Assembly (NCBI RefSeq): GCF_900291015.1
Contig: NZ_OLKL01000024.1
Coordinates: forward strand, 1-39,599
Source: Pseudomonas persica
Lineage (GTDB): Bacteria; Pseudomonadota; Gammaproteobacteria; Pseudomonadales; Pseudomonadaceae
Length of the DNA stretch: 39,599 nt
Direction: 5' to 3'
Below the pieces are notes generated by a model. The model was not told the DNA's origin. It made no database searches and was given only the letters and a program-made list of their open reading frames with translations. This document shows positions 7,389-16,448 of this stretch, piece by piece. A program made the position numbers and the translations under genes. Each line of letters starts with the position of its first letter. The stretch's first letter is position 1.

Positions 7389-7449
7389 GACTGTGAGCCA
7401 GTCGCGGGCGGTAAGCAGCCGCCAAAGCTGAAGTACTTACCGCCCCGTC

Positions 7450-7481
7450 AAACGCCCGGGCGACCTCGCCTGGGCGTTTTT
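7450..7481 (+). terminator. Terminator or attenuator between ahpC and ahpF
   Basis: A 13-bp stem AAACGCCCGGGCG / CGCCTGGGCGTTT (one G-T pair) with an ACCT loop ends in a T run. With ahpF starting only 32 bp later and no clear separate promoter in between, it probably acts as a partial terminator that lowers ahpF relative to ahpC. Confidence 0.85.
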
Positions 7482-7512
7482 GTATCCGAGTTTTGAAAAA
7501 GGAATCGCCCGT

Positions 7513-9090
7513 ATGTTGGACGCCACGCTTAAATCGCAACTGAAAACCTACCTGGAGCGGGTCACCCAGCCGATCGAGATCGTTGCTTCCCTCGACGACG
7601 GCGCGAAGTCCCGCGAATTGCACGACCTGCTGGTGGAAATTGCCGGCCTGTCGAACCTCATTACCTTCAGCGCGGACGGTACCGATGCCCGTCGCCCATC
7701 GTTCTCGCTGAATCGCCCGGGTGCTGCCCTTGATGGCAAAAGCATCAGCCTGCGCTTCGCCGGCATCCCCATGGGCCACGAATTCACCTCGCTGGTGCTG
7801 GCATTGCTGCAAGTTGGCGGCCACCCGTCCAAGGCCAGTGCCGAAGTGATCGAGCAGATCCAGGCGCTGGAAGGCGAGTTCACCTTCGAAACCTACTTCT
7901 CGCTGTCGTGCCAGAACTGCCCGGACGTGGTCCAGGCGCTGAACCTGATGGCGGTGCTCAACCCCAATGTGCGCCATGTGGCCATCGACGGCGCGCTGTT
8001 CCAGGCAGAAGTGGAAGCGCGCAAGATCATGGCGGTGCCAAGCATCTACCTGAACGGTGAAGTGTTCGGCCAGGGCCGCATGGGCCTGGAAGAGATCCTT
8101 GGCAAGATCGACACCAACGCAGGCAGCCGCCAGGCCGAGAAGATCAACGCCAAGGACGCCTTCGATGTGCTGGTGGTCGGGGGTGGCCCAGCCGGCGCCT
8201 CGGCAGCCATCTATGCCGCGCGTAAAGGCATCCGCACCGGCATTGCGGCCGAGCGTTTCGGCGGTCAGGTGCTCGATACCCTGGCCATCGAGAACTTCGT
8301 CTCGGTACAGGAAACCGAAGGGCCGAAGCTGGCCACGGCGCTGGAAGAACACGTCAAGCAGTACGACGTGGACATCATGAACCTGCAGCGCGGTGAAGCG
8401 CTGATCCCGGCCACCGATGGCGGCCTGCACGAAGTACGGCTGGCCGGCGGCGCCTCGCTCAAGGCCAAGACCGTGATCCTGGCCACCGGTGCCCGCTGGC
8501 GCGAAATGAACGTGCCGGGCGAGCAGGAATACCGCGCCCGTGGCGTGGCCTACTGCCCGCACTGTGACGGCCCGCTGTTCAAGGGCAAGCGTGTGGCGGT
8601 GATCGGGGGTGGCAACTCGGGTGTGGAAGCGGCCATCGACCTGGCCGGTATTGTCGCCCAGGTGACGCTGATCGAGTTCGACAGCCAGCTGCGTGCCGAT
8701 GCGGTACTGCAGCGCAAGTTGCACAGCCTGCCGAACGTGAAAGTGATCACTCGCGCGCTGACCACCGAAGTGCTGGGCAATGGCGAAAAGGTGACCGGCC
8801 TGCGCTACAAGGACCGCACCACCGACCAGCAGCATGAAGTGGCGTTGGAAGGCATCTTCGTGCAGATCGGCCTGCTGCCGAACACTGACTGGCTGAAAGG
8901 CACCGTCGAGTTGTCGCCGCGTGGCGAGATCATCGTCGACGCCAAGGGCCAGACCAGCATCCCGGGTGTGTTTGCGGCGGGGGACGTGACGACTGTGCCG
9001 TACAAGCAGATCGTAATTGCGGTGGGTGAGGGGGCCAAGGCGTCGCTGGCAGCCTTTGACCACCTGATTCGGACTTCGGCACCGGCGTAA
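7513..9090 (+). CDS. ahpF: Alkyl hydroperoxide reductase subunit F
   Basis: This flavoprotein disulphide reductase transfers electrons from NADH to AhpC. The 525-residue protein has an N-terminal tandem thioredoxin-like domain with CQNC (Cys133-Cys136), then an FAD domain ([19 protein letters not shown], from about 221). Next come the thioredoxin-reductase-like CPHC (Cys348-Cys351), an NAD domain ([12 protein letters not shown]), and the C-terminal FAD motif [17 protein letters not shown]. The start at 7513 was chosen because AAAGGA precedes it and it gives the family N-terminus [16 protein letters not shown] longer frame from 7480 lies inside the terminator. Confidence 0.96.
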   Translation: MLDATLKSQLKTYLERVTQPIEIVASLDDGAKSRELHDLLVEIAGLSNLITFSADGTDARRPSFSLNRPGAALDGKSISLRFAGIPMGHEFTSLVLALLQVGGHPSKASAEVIEQIQALEGEFTFETYFSLSCQNCPDVVQALNLMAVLNPNVRHVAIDGALFQAEVEARKIMAVPSIYLNGEVFGQGRMGLEEILGKIDTNAGSRQAEKINAKDAFDVLVVGGGPAGASAAIYAARKGIRTGIAAERFGGQVLDTLAIENFVSVQETEGPKLATALEEHVKQYDVDIMNLQRGEALIPATDGGLHEVRLAGGASLKAKTVILATGARWREMNVPGEQEYRARGVAYCPHCDGPLFKGKRVAVIGGGNSGVEAAIDLAGIVAQVTLIEFDSQLRADAVLQRKLHSLPNVKVITRALTTEVLGNGEKVTGLRYKDRTTDQQHEVALEGIFVQIGLLPNTDWLKGTVELSPRGEIIVDAKGQTSIPGVFAAGDVTTVPYKQIVIAVGEGAKASLAAFDHLIRTSAPA

Positions 9091-9096
9091 GCCTGT

Positions 9097-9197
9097 ACCG
9101 GCCTCTTCGCGGCTAAAGCCGCTCCCACAGGAATCTCCACAGTTTTCAAAACCTGTGCAGTACCTGTGGGAGCGGCTTTAGCCGCGAAAGGGCCGGC
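9097..9197. repeat. Inverted REP pair after ahpF
   Basis: Facing REPs at about 9097-9131 and 9163-9196 carry the variant core GCGGCTAAAGCCGC instead of GCGGGTGAACCCGC. The linker contains CTGTGCAGTACCTGTGGGAG, shared with other pairs in the window. The pair begins 6 bp after the ahpF stop. Confidence 0.88.
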
Positions 9198-9257
9198 ACA
9201 AGCAAAGCCTTATCTGGGGTGTCTATGCTTACGGCAGACCCTTCAGGAATTACCCTC

Positions 9258-9446
9258 ATGACCCTGATCAGCCGCGAACCCTGGTGGCTAGTCCCCCCAA
9301 AGCCCGGGCAGCAAGAGCAGGACCTGCACTGGGGCTACCTGGAAATCTACGCCGACGGCCGCACCGTGTTCGTCGACCAGCGCCCCAGTGACCGGGAGCT
9401 GGCCGAGCGCAAAAGCTGCCGCAACTTCCCCGACCCCGAGCCGTGA
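9258..9446 (+). CDS. Small conserved protein of unknown function (62 aa)
   Basis: The peptide begins MTLISREPWWLVPPKPGQQE and includes DLHWGYLEIYADGRTVFVDQ, a short beta-rich sequence with conserved-looking tryptophans and no membrane or export signal. I took the ATG at 9258, which has AGGA 10 nt upstream, over an ATG at 9225 that lacks a clear site. It converges on yceH with only 4 bp between the stops. No function is recognised. Codon use matches the neighbours. Confidence 0.6.
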   Translation: MTLISREPWWLVPPKPGQQEQDLHWGYLEIYADGRTVFVDQRPSDRELAERKSCRNFPDPEP

Positions 9447-9450
9447 CGGC

Positions 9451-10095
9451 TCAGCCTTCCAGCTCGGCCAGGCGTGCCTCCAGCGCCGCGATGCGCGCTT
9501 CCAGGGCTTCGATGCGTTCTTCCGACACATTGCCGCTGCTGCGTGCACCACCTTCCTGTTGCCGTGCAGCCAGGATCGCCTCGATCTCTGCCGGGTCGCC
9601 CAAGGCATGGGTGTAACGGTCTTCGCGCTGGCCGGCCTGGCGTGGCAGGTGCAAGGCCAGGCCACGCGAGATCAGGCGCTCCAGCTGGTGCTGGATCTGC
9701 TCGGTGTCGTCGAAATCATGCAGGCGGTTGCTGCGGGTCAGCAGTTCGTTGAGGGTTTGCGGCCCGCGCAGGAACATCAGGCCCATCAGTACCAGTTGCG
9801 CCGGCACCAGCTCCAGCGCCTTGTCCACCCGGTGTTCCCAGCGGTCGGCGCGGCTGCCCATCTGCAGGCGGGTCATGTCTTGTCCTTCGAGGGCGCGCAG
9901 GGCCTGGCCGACCTGGCCTTGGGTGAGGTTCATCACCGGCTCGCGGCTGGTCTTCTGGTTGCAGGCCAGGACCAGGGCATTGAGGGTCAGCGGGTAGCTT
10001 TCCGGGCTGGTAGCCTGCTTCTCGATCAGCGAGCCGAGAATACGGATCTCGATGCTGTTGAAGCGGCCTTCGCCGGCAGTTTCGTGTTCTGACAT
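9451..10095 (-). CDS. yceH: YceH family protein (DUF480)
   Basis: The 214-residue cytoplasmic protein begins with [34 protein letters not shown] (about residues 16-49), the hallmark of the YceH/DUF480 family, which folds as two winged-helix domains. The C-terminus (residues 175-214) is a predicted coiled coil rich in E, A, L and R ([20 protein letters not shown]). The family is widespread in proteobacteria but its role is not established. The fold suggests nucleic-acid binding. It lies downstream of sstT on the same strand, with a compact REP-like hairpin in the gap. Confidence 0.9.
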   Translation of the reverse strand: MSEHETAGEGRFNSIEIRILGSLIEKQATSPESYPLTLNALVLACNQKTSREPVMNLTQGQVGQALRALEGQDMTRLQMGSRADRWEHRVDKALELVPAQLVLMGLMFLRGPQTLNELLTRSNRLHDFDDTEQIQHQLERLISRGLALHLPRQAGQREDRYTHALGDPAEIEAILAARQQEGGARSSGNVSEERIEALEARIAALEARLAELEG

Positions 10096-10164
10096 GGCCC
10101 TGTCTCATTGCTGGGGAAAGGCCACTAGGGTAGGTAATGCCATCGTGTTAGGCAATCGGGACCT

Positions 10165-10190
10165 GTGGGAGCGGGTGAACCCGCTCCCAC
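10165..10190. repeat. Compact REP-derived palindrome
   Basis: GTGGGAGCGGGT (10165-10176) and its exact complement are separated by only GA, giving a 12-bp near-continuous palindrome. It looks like a REP pair collapsed to its two core arms. It lies 10 bp beyond the sstT stop and could insulate yceH from sstT transcription. Confidence 0.75.
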
Positions 10191-10200
10191 ACCGGCAATC

Positions 10201-11412
10201 TCAAGCGGTGCGCCGCTCTTCGGCCTGGCACGCCGCCGCGGTAAACAGCACATCGGTCGAAGAATTCAGCGCCGTCTCGGCCGAATCCTGCAGCACGCCG
10301 ATGATGAAGCCCACCGCCACCACCTGCATGGCAATTTCGCCAGGGATGCCAAACAGGCTGCACGCCAGCGGAATCAGCAGCAGCGAACCACCAGCCACAC
10401 CCGAGGCGCCGCAGGCACATACCGCTGCCACCACGCTGAGCAGTACAGCGGTCGGCAGGTCCACCGGAATCCCCAGGGTATGCACCGCCGCCAGGGACAG
10501 CACGGTAATGGTAATAGCGGCACCGGCCATGTTGATGGTCGCACCCAGCGGGATCGACACCGAATAGGTGTCCTCATGCAGGCCAAGGCGCTCCGACAGG
10601 GCCAGGTTGACCGGAATGTTGGCCGCCGAGCTGCGGGTGAAGAACGCGGTGATGCCGCTTTCGCGCAGGCACAGCAGGGTCAGCGGGTAGGGGTTGCGGC
10701 GGATCTTCCAGTACACGATCAGCGGGTTCATCACCAGCGCCACGAACAGCATGCAGCCGATCAGCACCGCCAGCAGGTGCAGGTAGCCGAGCAGGGCGTC
10801 CAGGCCCGACTGGGCCAGGGTGGCGCTGACCAGGCCAAAGATGCCCAGCGGGGCGAAGCGGATGACCACGCGCACGATCAGGGTCACGCCATTGGACAGG
10901 TCCTCGACCACGGTGCGGGTGGTTTCGCCGGCATGGCGCAGGGCCACGCCCAGGCCGATGGCCCAGGTCAGTACGCCGATGAAGTTGGCGTTGAGCAGGG
11001 CGTTGATCGGGTTGTCGACCGCACTCAACAGCAGGTTCTGCAGTACCTCGCTGATGCCGCCCGGCGCGCTCAGCGTAGCCTCGCCGGTGCTCAGCACCAG
11101 GTTGGACGGGAACAGCATGCTGGCGACCACAGCGACTACTGCGGCGCTGAAGGTGCCCAGCAGGTACAGCCAGAGAATCGGGCGGATATGGGTTTCCTGG
11201 CCGTGGCGGTGGTTGGCGACCGAGGCCATGACCAGGATGAACACCAGCACGGGGGCCACCGCCTTGAGGGCGCTGACGAACACTTTCCCGAGGAAGGCCA
11301 TGTCGCGGGCGATGGCGGGCGCCAGCAGGGCCAGGGCGATGCCGGCGATCAGACCGATGACGATCTGCATCACCAGGCTGGTGCGATTGAGGAAGCGGAG
11401 GACGGGGGTCAT
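10201..11412 (-). CDS. sstT: Sodium/serine-threonine symporter
   Basis: This inner-membrane symporter of the dicarboxylate/amino acid:cation symporter family imports serine and threonine with sodium. The 403-residue protein has multiple hydrophobic segments and family landmarks. These are the N-terminal [34 protein letters not shown], the reentrant-loop serine-rich region ([20 protein letters not shown]), [14 protein letters not shown] and the C-terminal [20 protein letters not shown]. These fit SstT better than glutamate or dicarboxylate carriers. The length is close to E. coli SstT. REPs lie on both sides. Confidence 0.92.
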   Translation of the reverse strand: MTPVLRFLNRTSLVMQIVIGLIAGIALALLAPAIARDMAFLGKVFVSALKAVAPVLVFILVMASVANHRHGQETHIRPILWLYLLGTFSAAVVAVVASMLFPSNLVLSTGEATLSAPGGISEVLQNLLLSAVDNPINALLNANFIGVLTWAIGLGVALRHAGETTRTVVEDLSNGVTLIVRVVIRFAPLGIFGLVSATLAQSGLDALLGYLHLLAVLIGCMLFVALVMNPLIVYWKIRRNPYPLTLLCLRESGITAFFTRSSAANIPVNLALSERLGLHEDTYSVSIPLGATINMAGAAITITVLSLAAVHTLGIPVDLPTAVLLSVVAAVCACGASGVAGGSLLLIPLACSLFGIPGEIAMQVVAVGFIIGVLQDSAETALNSSTDVLFTAAACQAEERRTA

Positions 11413-11479
11413 GTGCAGCGATATCCCAGCATGTTCGAAAAGGGCGCGACTTTACCATAGACCTTCGTAGAGCAGGGGT

Positions 11480-11573
11480 GGCCCTTTCGCGAGTAAACCC
11501 GCTCCCACAGGACCTGTACAGGTTTCGAATTGGGTGCTGTACCTGTGGGAGCGGGTTCACCCGCGAAGAGGCC
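11480..11573. repeat. Inverted REP pair between nhaR and sstT
   Basis: Facing REPs at about 11480-11510 and 11542-11573 enclose a linker that itself contains a palindrome CCTGTACAGG (11513-11522). The pair ends 8 bp before the nhaR stop codon, so it is immediately downstream of nhaR and upstream of sstT. Confidence 0.87.
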
Positions 11574-11580
11574 CTCAAGG

Positions 11581-12474
11581 TCACCAGTGAAACAACTCCC
11601 GCCGCGCTCCCTCGGTAATCGCCACGATCCCCGGGTGTTTGACCTTGCGCTCCACCGAAATGGCATAAAACGACTCGTGCACGGCCTCGGTCTGCCCGAT
11701 CAGCTCCACGCCATACTGGCGGCACACTTCCTCGGCGATCACGCTGGGCGCGACGAAGATGCCGCTGCCCGACTGCCCGAATGCCTGCATCAAGGCACTG
11801 TCATCGAACTCGCCCACGATCCGTGGCTGCACCTGCTGCTCAGTCAGCCAGCGCAGCAGGCGGCTGCGTACCACGGTTTCCTGCCCGGGAACAAGCAATG
11901 GCGCATCCTGCAGGCAGGCGGGGAAGGGGCCTTCCAGGCGTTGCGCCAGCGCCAGGGTGGCGAAGAAGCTCAACCCGCACTCGCCCAGCTTCTGGCTATA
12001 GCCCTTGATGTCCAGGTGGCTGGGCATGGGGCTGTCGGAAATCACCAGGTCCAGGCGCTGGATCGCCAGGTCGGCCAGCAGCCGTTCGAGCTTGTCTTCG
12101 CGGCAGTTGATGCGCAGCACGTCGTCCAGCTCCATGGTCGGCGCCAGCAGGCGGTAGACGATGGACTTTGGCACCACGTCCGCCACGCCCACGCGGAACA
12201 GGATCTGCTCTTGCGGGCCGGCCCGCAGCATGGCTTCCAGTTCGCCGCCCAGCTGGAACATCTGCTCGGCATAGATCAGCGTCTGGCGCCCTGTTTCGGT
12301 CAGTTCCAGCTGCCGTCCCACGCGCTGGAACAACTCCAGGCCGTAGGTCTGTTCGAACAGGCTGATCTGCCCGCTGATGGTTTGCGGAGTCAGGTTCAAC
12401 TGTTCGCTGGCGCGGGCGATGCTGCCGGTCTTGGCCACCGCCCAGAAGTAGTGCAACTGCCGATAGTTGAGCAT
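11581..12474 (-). CDS. nhaR: LysR-family regulator, NhaR type
   Basis: The 297-residue LysR-type regulator opens with MLNYRQLHYFWAVAKTGSIA and a winged helix-turn-helix (ASEQLNLTPQTISGQISLFEQ, about residues 22-42). The effector domain contains VGVADVVPKSIVYRLLAP, LVISDSPMPSHLDIKGYSQ and the end FYAISVERKVKHPGIVAI. These segments match NhaR, the sodium-responsive activator of the Na+/H+ antiporter gene nhaA in enterics. There is no nhaA beside it here. It diverges from a small lipoprotein gene and terC, which are therefore possible targets. An inverted repeat lies just upstream of its start. Confidence 0.85.
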   Translation of the reverse strand: MLNYRQLHYFWAVAKTGSIARASEQLNLTPQTISGQISLFEQTYGLELFQRVGRQLELTETGRQTLIYAEQMFQLGGELEAMLRAGPQEQILFRVGVADVVPKSIVYRLLAPTMELDDVLRINCREDKLERLLADLAIQRLDLVISDSPMPSHLDIKGYSQKLGECGLSFFATLALAQRLEGPFPACLQDAPLLVPGQETVVRSRLLRWLTEQQVQPRIVGEFDDSALMQAFGQSGSGIFVAPSVIAEEVCRQYGVELIGQTEAVHESFYAISVERKVKHPGIVAITEGARRELFHW

Positions 12475-12488
12475 CGGTGCCTTTCCGG

Positions 12489-12527
12489 ATTCGTAAAAAC
12501 CGAAGTATAACCGCTGAAAATACGAAT
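12489..12527. promoter_or_regulatory. Inverted repeat in the nhaR / lipoprotein divergent region
   Basis: ATTCGTA (12489-12495) and its exact complement TACGAAT (12521-12527) are 25 bp apart in the intergenic region 15 bp upstream of nhaR. LysR regulators usually bind such dyads and repress themselves, so this is a candidate NhaR site. No other dyad stands out in the gap. Confidence 0.4.
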
Positions 12528-12609
12528 TTTCCTGATGTATCGCGCTCTTTAGAATGCGGCTCCATCAGGTGCCCTGTGCGCCGCCGGAATATCGACAAGC
12601 GAGGAACCC

Positions 12610-12849
12610 ATGCTGCAACTCAAATCCATCGGCACGCCGCTGGTACTGGCCTTGGCCCTGTTCACCCTGGCGGGTTGCGAGCAGGCCGAGAAATCCGCCC
12701 AGCAGATGCTCGACCAGGCCGCACAGTCGGCCAAGCAGGCCATCGACGATACCAACAAGGCCGCACAGCAGGCGTTGAGCGAGGCCATGGGCAGCGAAGG
12801 GCACAAGCCAAAAGACGCCGACAAGCAAGAACAAACCCAGGAAATCTGA
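12610..12849 (+). CDS. Small alanine/glutamine-rich lipoprotein (79 aa)
   Basis: The signal peptide MLQLKSIGTPLVLALALFTLAGC carries a lipobox LAGC (Cys23). The mature part is almost entirely helical heptad-like sequence (AEKSAQQMLDQAAQSAKQ.., then AIDDTNKAAQQALSEAM), ending in a charged tail KPKDADKQEQTQEI. This looks like a Lpp-type coiled-coil envelope lipoprotein, but I do not recognise a named family. GAGGAA precedes the ATG. It lies 28 bp upstream of terC on the same strand and may be co-transcribed with it. Confidence 0.72.
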   Translation: MLQLKSIGTPLVLALALFTLAGCEQAEKSAQQMLDQAAQSAKQAIDDTNKAAQQALSEAMGSEGHKPKDADKQEQTQEI

Positions 12850-12877
12850 CCCCAACCGCTGCTGCAGGATTTGAACA

Positions 12878-13630
12878 ATGGAATACTTGCTGGAACTCGC
12901 CGCTAGCCCTACCGCCTGGGTTGCCCTGGCTACCCTGGTGGCCATGGAAGTTGTACTGGGTATCGACAACCTGATCTTCATCTCCATCCTGACCAACAAG
13001 CTGCCGCTGGAGTACCGCTCCAAGGCGCGCCGTATCGGTATCAGCATGGCCCTGGTCATGCGCCTGGCCTTGCTCAGCACCGTGGCCTGGATCGTCCAGC
13101 TGACCGACCCGGTGTTCGAAGTGTTCGGCAATGCCTTCTCGTGGAAGGATGTGATCCTGATTGCCGGTGGCCTGTTCCTGTTGTGGAAGGCGACCAAAGA
13201 GATTCACGAGAACGTCGACCCGCACGGTGCCAAGGAAGAAGCCAAGGTGTCGTCGACGGTTACCCTGGGCTTTGCCGCGGCGATCTTCCAGATCCTGTTG
13301 CTGGACATCGTCTTCTCGGTCGACAGCATCATCACCGCCGTGGGCATGACCGAGCACCTGCCGATCATGATCATTGCCGTGATCACTGCAGTGATCGTCA
13401 TGCTGGTGGCCGCCGACCCGTTGGCCAACTTCATCAACGACAACCCGACCGTGGTGATGCTGGCCCTGGGCTTCCTGATCATGATCGGCATGACGCTGAT
13501 TGCCGAAGGTTTCGGCGCCCATGTACCGAAGGGTTATGTGTACGCGGCCATGGCCTTCTCGACGGCGATCGAGATCCTCAACATCCTCGCCCGTCGGGCG
13601 CGGTTGAAGCGTGAGGCGGCCGAAGGTTGA
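12878..13630 (+). CDS. TerC family integral membrane protein
   Basis: The 250-residue protein has about seven hydrophobic segments. It contains the paired acidic membrane motifs of the TerC family: [20 protein letters not shown] near the N-terminus and [17 protein letters not shown] near residue 145. TerC proteins are implicated in tellurite resistance and in manganese export or metal loading at the membrane. The short form seen here, without CBS domains, is the YgdQ/YoaE core type. The substrate cannot be read from sequence. A GC hairpin and a REP pair follow it. Confidence 0.88.
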   Translation: MEYLLELAASPTAWVALATLVAMEVVLGIDNLIFISILTNKLPLEYRSKARRIGISMALVMRLALLSTVAWIVQLTDPVFEVFGNAFSWKDVILIAGGLFLLWKATKEIHENVDPHGAKEEAKVSSTVTLGFAAAIFQILLLDIVFSVDSIITAVGMTEHLPIMIIAVITAVIVMLVAADPLANFINDNPTVVMLALGFLIMIGMTLIAEGFGAHVPKGYVYAAMAFSTAIEILNILARRARLKREAAEG

Positions 13631-13640
13631 TGTGAAAAAG

Positions 13641-13658
13641 CGGGGCGCTTGCGCCCCG
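13641..13658 (+). terminator. GC-rich hairpin after terC
   Basis: CGGGGCGC / GCGCCCCG with a TT loop begins 10 bp after the terC stop. It has only TT after the stem, so it is at best a weak intrinsic terminator, but it is fused directly to a REP. Confidence 0.5.
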
Positions 13659-13748
13659 TTCGCGGCTGAACCCGCTCCCACAAGTACCCCGCCGCTTTTG
13701 AAGGCAGTGGAGGACCTTGTGGGAGCGGGTTCACCCGCGAATGGGCCT
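13656..13748. repeat. Inverted REP pair after terC
   Basis: Facing REPs at about 13656-13684 and 13716-13748 carry GCGGCTGAACCCGC and GCGGGTTCACCCGC cores. The pair sits between the convergent terC and a small membrane-protein gene. Confidence 0.87.
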
Positions 13749-13763
13749 CAGGAATTTCTGAAA

Positions 13764-13940
13764 TCAGTGCACCCCGGCATGCCGCCGCGCCCGGCGCACG
13801 GGCTGTGGCTTGACGGGGACCTGCGGTGGCAGGTGGTGGTGGGAATGACGCCGCACGATACGCAGTACACCCCACAGCATGGCGGCTGCGACGCTCAGCC
13901 ACATGCCCACCAGCATGAGGATTGCCATGGTCAGGCTCAT
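13764..13940 (-). CDS. Small single-pass membrane protein of unknown function (58 aa)
   Basis: The peptide has one strong transmembrane segment (MSLTMAILMLVGMWLSVAAA and following residues to about 27). A basic, proline- and histidine-rich tail follows (RIVRRHSHHHLPPQVPVKPQ), suggesting an inner-membrane anchor with a cytoplasmic tail. I chose the ATG at 13940 because GGAGG lies 5 nt upstream. An in-frame ATG four codons earlier overlaps that site. The HSHHH cluster could bind metal, but this is speculation. Function unknown. Confidence 0.62.
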   Translation of the reverse strand: MSLTMAILMLVGMWLSVAAAMLWGVLRIVRRHSHHHLPPQVPVKPQPVRRARRHAGVH

Positions 13941-14162
13941 CTGTGCCTCCATCTCTACAGGCCGCGTTCGGTCAGCCGACGCTGGCCTTCCAGATACTGC
14001 TTCAGTCTAGCCTTTCGCCTGTGACGTTCCATTGACCGAAGGTCTATTGCTTGGTCCGATTTGCTCCTAACCGGTGTCGGACTATACCCGCGCCGCTGTC
14101 CGACCTATGATCGGGGCCAGAGCCGGGCGCTGCCTGCCTGGCGTTGGAGCAAGCGAGTGTCC

Positions 14163-14840
14163 ATGCAGCAACATTCCCTCAAAACCACCCCCCGTCGGCT
14201 GCTGGCTGCCTGCCTGGTAGTGGCCAGCCTGGCCGGCTGTGCCAGCGCACCCTCCGCCAACCTCAAGGGCCTGCCACAGCGGGTCGAGATCAGCAGCGTG
14301 CCGTTCTACCGTGGCAACGCCAACCACAGCGGCGCCATGGCATTGGCGGCGGTGCTGTCGCAACAGGGCGCTCCGATCACCCCGGGGCTGCTGGACAAAC
14401 CGCTGAATCTGCCTCAAGGCGCCGAGGCGCTGGGCACCGGCATCCCCCGCGTGGCGCGCGACTACGGCATGGTGGTGTATCCGCTGGACAAGCAGCTGGA
14501 CGCGCTGTTGACCCAGGTGGCAGCGGGCAACCCGGTGCTGCTGCGTTACGAGGATGGTTCTGTCTGGTGGAGCGAGCCACGCTATGCCGTGTTGATCGGC
14601 TACGACCGCTACAAGCAGCGGGTGCTGTTGCGCTCGGGCATGCACCGGCGGCAGGTAATGGCGTTCGATGACTTTGCCTCGGCGTGGGCGAAGCAGGGGA
14701 GTTGGGCGGTGCTGGTGCAGCCACCGCGGCAACTGCCGGCCCAGGTGGACCGTCAGCGCTGGTTGCAGGCTGCAGATGAACTGGCCCGGGCGGGGCAGGA
14801 AATTGCGGCGAAGCAGGCCGTGAGTAGCCTGAACAAATAG
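14163..14840 (+). CDS. Lipoprotein of the C39/PA2778-like peptidase family, probably catalytically dead
   Basis: The 225-residue precursor has a type II signal with lipobox LAGC (Cys26). The rest resembles lipoproteins with a C39-type papain-like fold (PA2778 family): SVPFYRGNANHSGAMALAAVL, GNPVLLRYEDGS, EPRYAVLIGYDRYKQRVLLR, and a final SWAVLVQPPRQLP. In active members the first segment has CG and the later one WHYAVV. Here the nucleophile position is Ser56 and the catalytic His position is Arg140. Both catalytic residues therefore seem lost, making this a binding or scaffold protein. A C-terminal helix follows. The start at 14163 gives a proper signal peptide, but its ribosome site is weak. 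Confidence 0.7.
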   Translation: MQQHSLKTTPRRLLAACLVVASLAGCASAPSANLKGLPQRVEISSVPFYRGNANHSGAMALAAVLSQQGAPITPGLLDKPLNLPQGAEALGTGIPRVARDYGMVVYPLDKQLDALLTQVAAGNPVLLRYEDGSVWWSEPRYAVLIGYDRYKQRVLLRSGMHRRQVMAFDDFASAWAKQGSWAVLVQPPRQLPAQVDRQRWLQAADELARAGQEIAAKQAVSSLNK

Positions 14841-14850
14841 CTTTATCTGT

Positions 14851-14947
14851 GCCAGCCCTTTCGCGGGTGAACCCGCTCCCACAGGCACCCCGCTGCCCTC
14901 AGGTCCAGTGCTATCCCTGTGGGAGCGGGTTCACCCGCGAACAGGCC
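14851..14947. repeat. Inverted REP pair before the PuuB-like gene
   Basis: Facing REPs at about 14851-14884 and 14916-14947 lie between the convergent C39-like lipoprotein gene and the PuuB-like gene. It is the last REP pair before a stretch of about 13 kb without one. Confidence 0.87.
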
Positions 14948-14960
14948 AGGCCTGCCTACA

Positions 14961-16244
14961 TCAGAAGCCCAGGCGATCGCGCAGGCTGTAGTACCAGGCA
15001 CCAATGGCGCTGAACGGCACGCGCAGCATCTGGCCACCCGGGAACGGGTAGTGCGGCAGGCCGGCGAAGGCGTCGAAACGCTCGGCCTGGCCACGCATGG
15101 CCTCGGCCAGCACCTTGCCCGCCAGGTGGGTGTAGGTCACGCCGTGACCCGAGCAGCCCTGGGAGTAGTAGATGTTGTCACCGATACGGCCAACCTGTGG
15201 CAGGCGCGACAAAGTCAGCAGGAAGTTGCCGGTCCAGGCGTAGTCGATCTTCACGTTCTTCAGCTGCGGGAAGGCCTTGAGCATCTTCGGACGGATGATC
15301 GCCTCGATGTTGGCCGGATCACGCGCGCCGTACACCACACCACCACCGAAGATCAGGCGCTTGTCGCTGGTCAGGCGGTAGTAGTCGAGCAGGTAGTTGC
15401 AGTCCTCGACGCAGTAGTCCTGCGGCAGCAGGGTGCGCGCCAGTTCGTCGCCCAGTGGCTCGGTGGTGATCACCTGGGTGCCGCATGGCATGGACTTGCT
15501 GGCCAGCTCTGGTACCAGGTTGCCCAGGTAGGCGTTGCCGGCGACGATGATGAACTTGGCGCGGACCTTGCCCTGCGGGGTGTGCACCACCGGGTTGGCG
15601 CCACGCTCGATGCGTACGGCCGGGGTCTGCTCATAGATGATGCCGCCCAGCGACTCGACCGCGGCGGCTTCGCCCAGGGCCAGGTTCAGCGGGTGGATGT
15701 GGCCACCGCTCATGTCCAGCATGCCGCCCACATAGTTGTCGCAGGCGACCACTTCGCGGATGCGCTTCTGGTCCATCAGCTCCAGCTGGTTGTGACCGAA
15801 GCGTTCCCACAGGTGCTTTTGCGACTCCAGGTGGCCCATCTGCTTGCTGGTGAGGGCAGCGAACACGCCACCGTCTTTCAGGTCGCACTGGATGTTGTAC
15901 TTGGCCACGCGCTCACGAATGATGCGCCCGCCTTCGAAGGCCATATGGCCCAGCAGTTGGGCCTCCCTGGGGCCGACGGTGCGTTCGATGACGTCGATGT
16001 CGCGGCTGTAGCTGTTGACGATCTGGCCACCATTGCGGCCCGACGCGCCGAAGCCGACCTTGGCCGCTTCGACGATGCTCACCTTGAAGCCGTTCTCCAG
16101 CAGGAACAGGGCGCTGGACAGGCCGGTGTAGCCGGCACCGATGATGCACACATCGGTTTCCACCTCACCCTGCAGCGCCGGACGTGGCGGCACCGGGTTG
16201 GCCGAGGCGGCGTAGTAGGACTGGGGGTAGGGGGTGTTAGCCAT
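14961..16244 (-). CDS. FAD-dependent oxidoreductase, PuuB-like (gamma-glutamylputrescine oxidase family)
   Basis: The 427-residue protein starts with SYYAASANPVPPRPALQG and the FAD-binding DVCIIGAGYTGLSSALFLLE (about residues 31-50), then GFGASGRNGGQIV. The C-terminus has YYSQGCSGHGVTYTHLAGK. This is the D-amino-acid-oxidase-like family of PuuB, which oxidises gamma-glutamylputrescine in polyamine breakdown. The opening Tyr-Tyr-Ala-Ala segment is typical of these enzymes in Pseudomonas, where several paralogues exist. No glutamylputrescine synthetase or dehydrogenase gene is adjacent, so the exact substrate is uncertain. It stands alone between a REP pair and tRNA genes. Confidence 0.85.
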   Translation of the reverse strand: MANTPYPQSYYAASANPVPPRPALQGEVETDVCIIGAGYTGLSSALFLLENGFKVSIVEAAKVGFGASGRNGGQIVNSYSRDIDVIERTVGPREAQLLGHMAFEGGRIIRERVAKYNIQCDLKDGGVFAALTSKQMGHLESQKHLWERFGHNQLELMDQKRIREVVACDNYVGGMLDMSGGHIHPLNLALGEAAAVESLGGIIYEQTPAVRIERGANPVVHTPQGKVRAKFIIVAGNAYLGNLVPELASKSMPCGTQVITTEPLGDELARTLLPQDYCVEDCNYLLDYYRLTSDKRLIFGGGVVYGARDPANIEAIIRPKMLKAFPQLKNVKIDYAWTGNFLLTLSRLPQVGRIGDNIYYSQGCSGHGVTYTHLAGKVLAEAMRGQAERFDAFAGLPHYPFPGGQMLRVPFSAIGAWYYSLRDRLGF

Positions 16245-16406
16245 GCTGCAGGAACCTCGTGTTTTATATTTTTAACGAATGTACCGATGCTATCAATAAT
16301 AATAAACACCCGCTAGTCGTCTGTTGAAAATCCTTTACTCGGTCCCTGTCAGCGCGTCCTTACTATAAAGAGTTTAAGATTCAGTAGCTTAGCGCGAAAA
16401 AAAGTG

Positions 16407-16434
16407 TTGACAGGGGTTTTGGAATGGGTAGAAT
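16407..16434 (+). promoter_or_regulatory. Promoter of the first tRNA-Val gene
   Basis: TTGACA (16407-16412, perfect) and TAGAAT (16429-16434, five of six) are spaced by 16 bp, placing the start a few bases upstream of the tRNA. Confidence 0.8.
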
Positions 16435-16448
16435 GCGCACCACACGAC

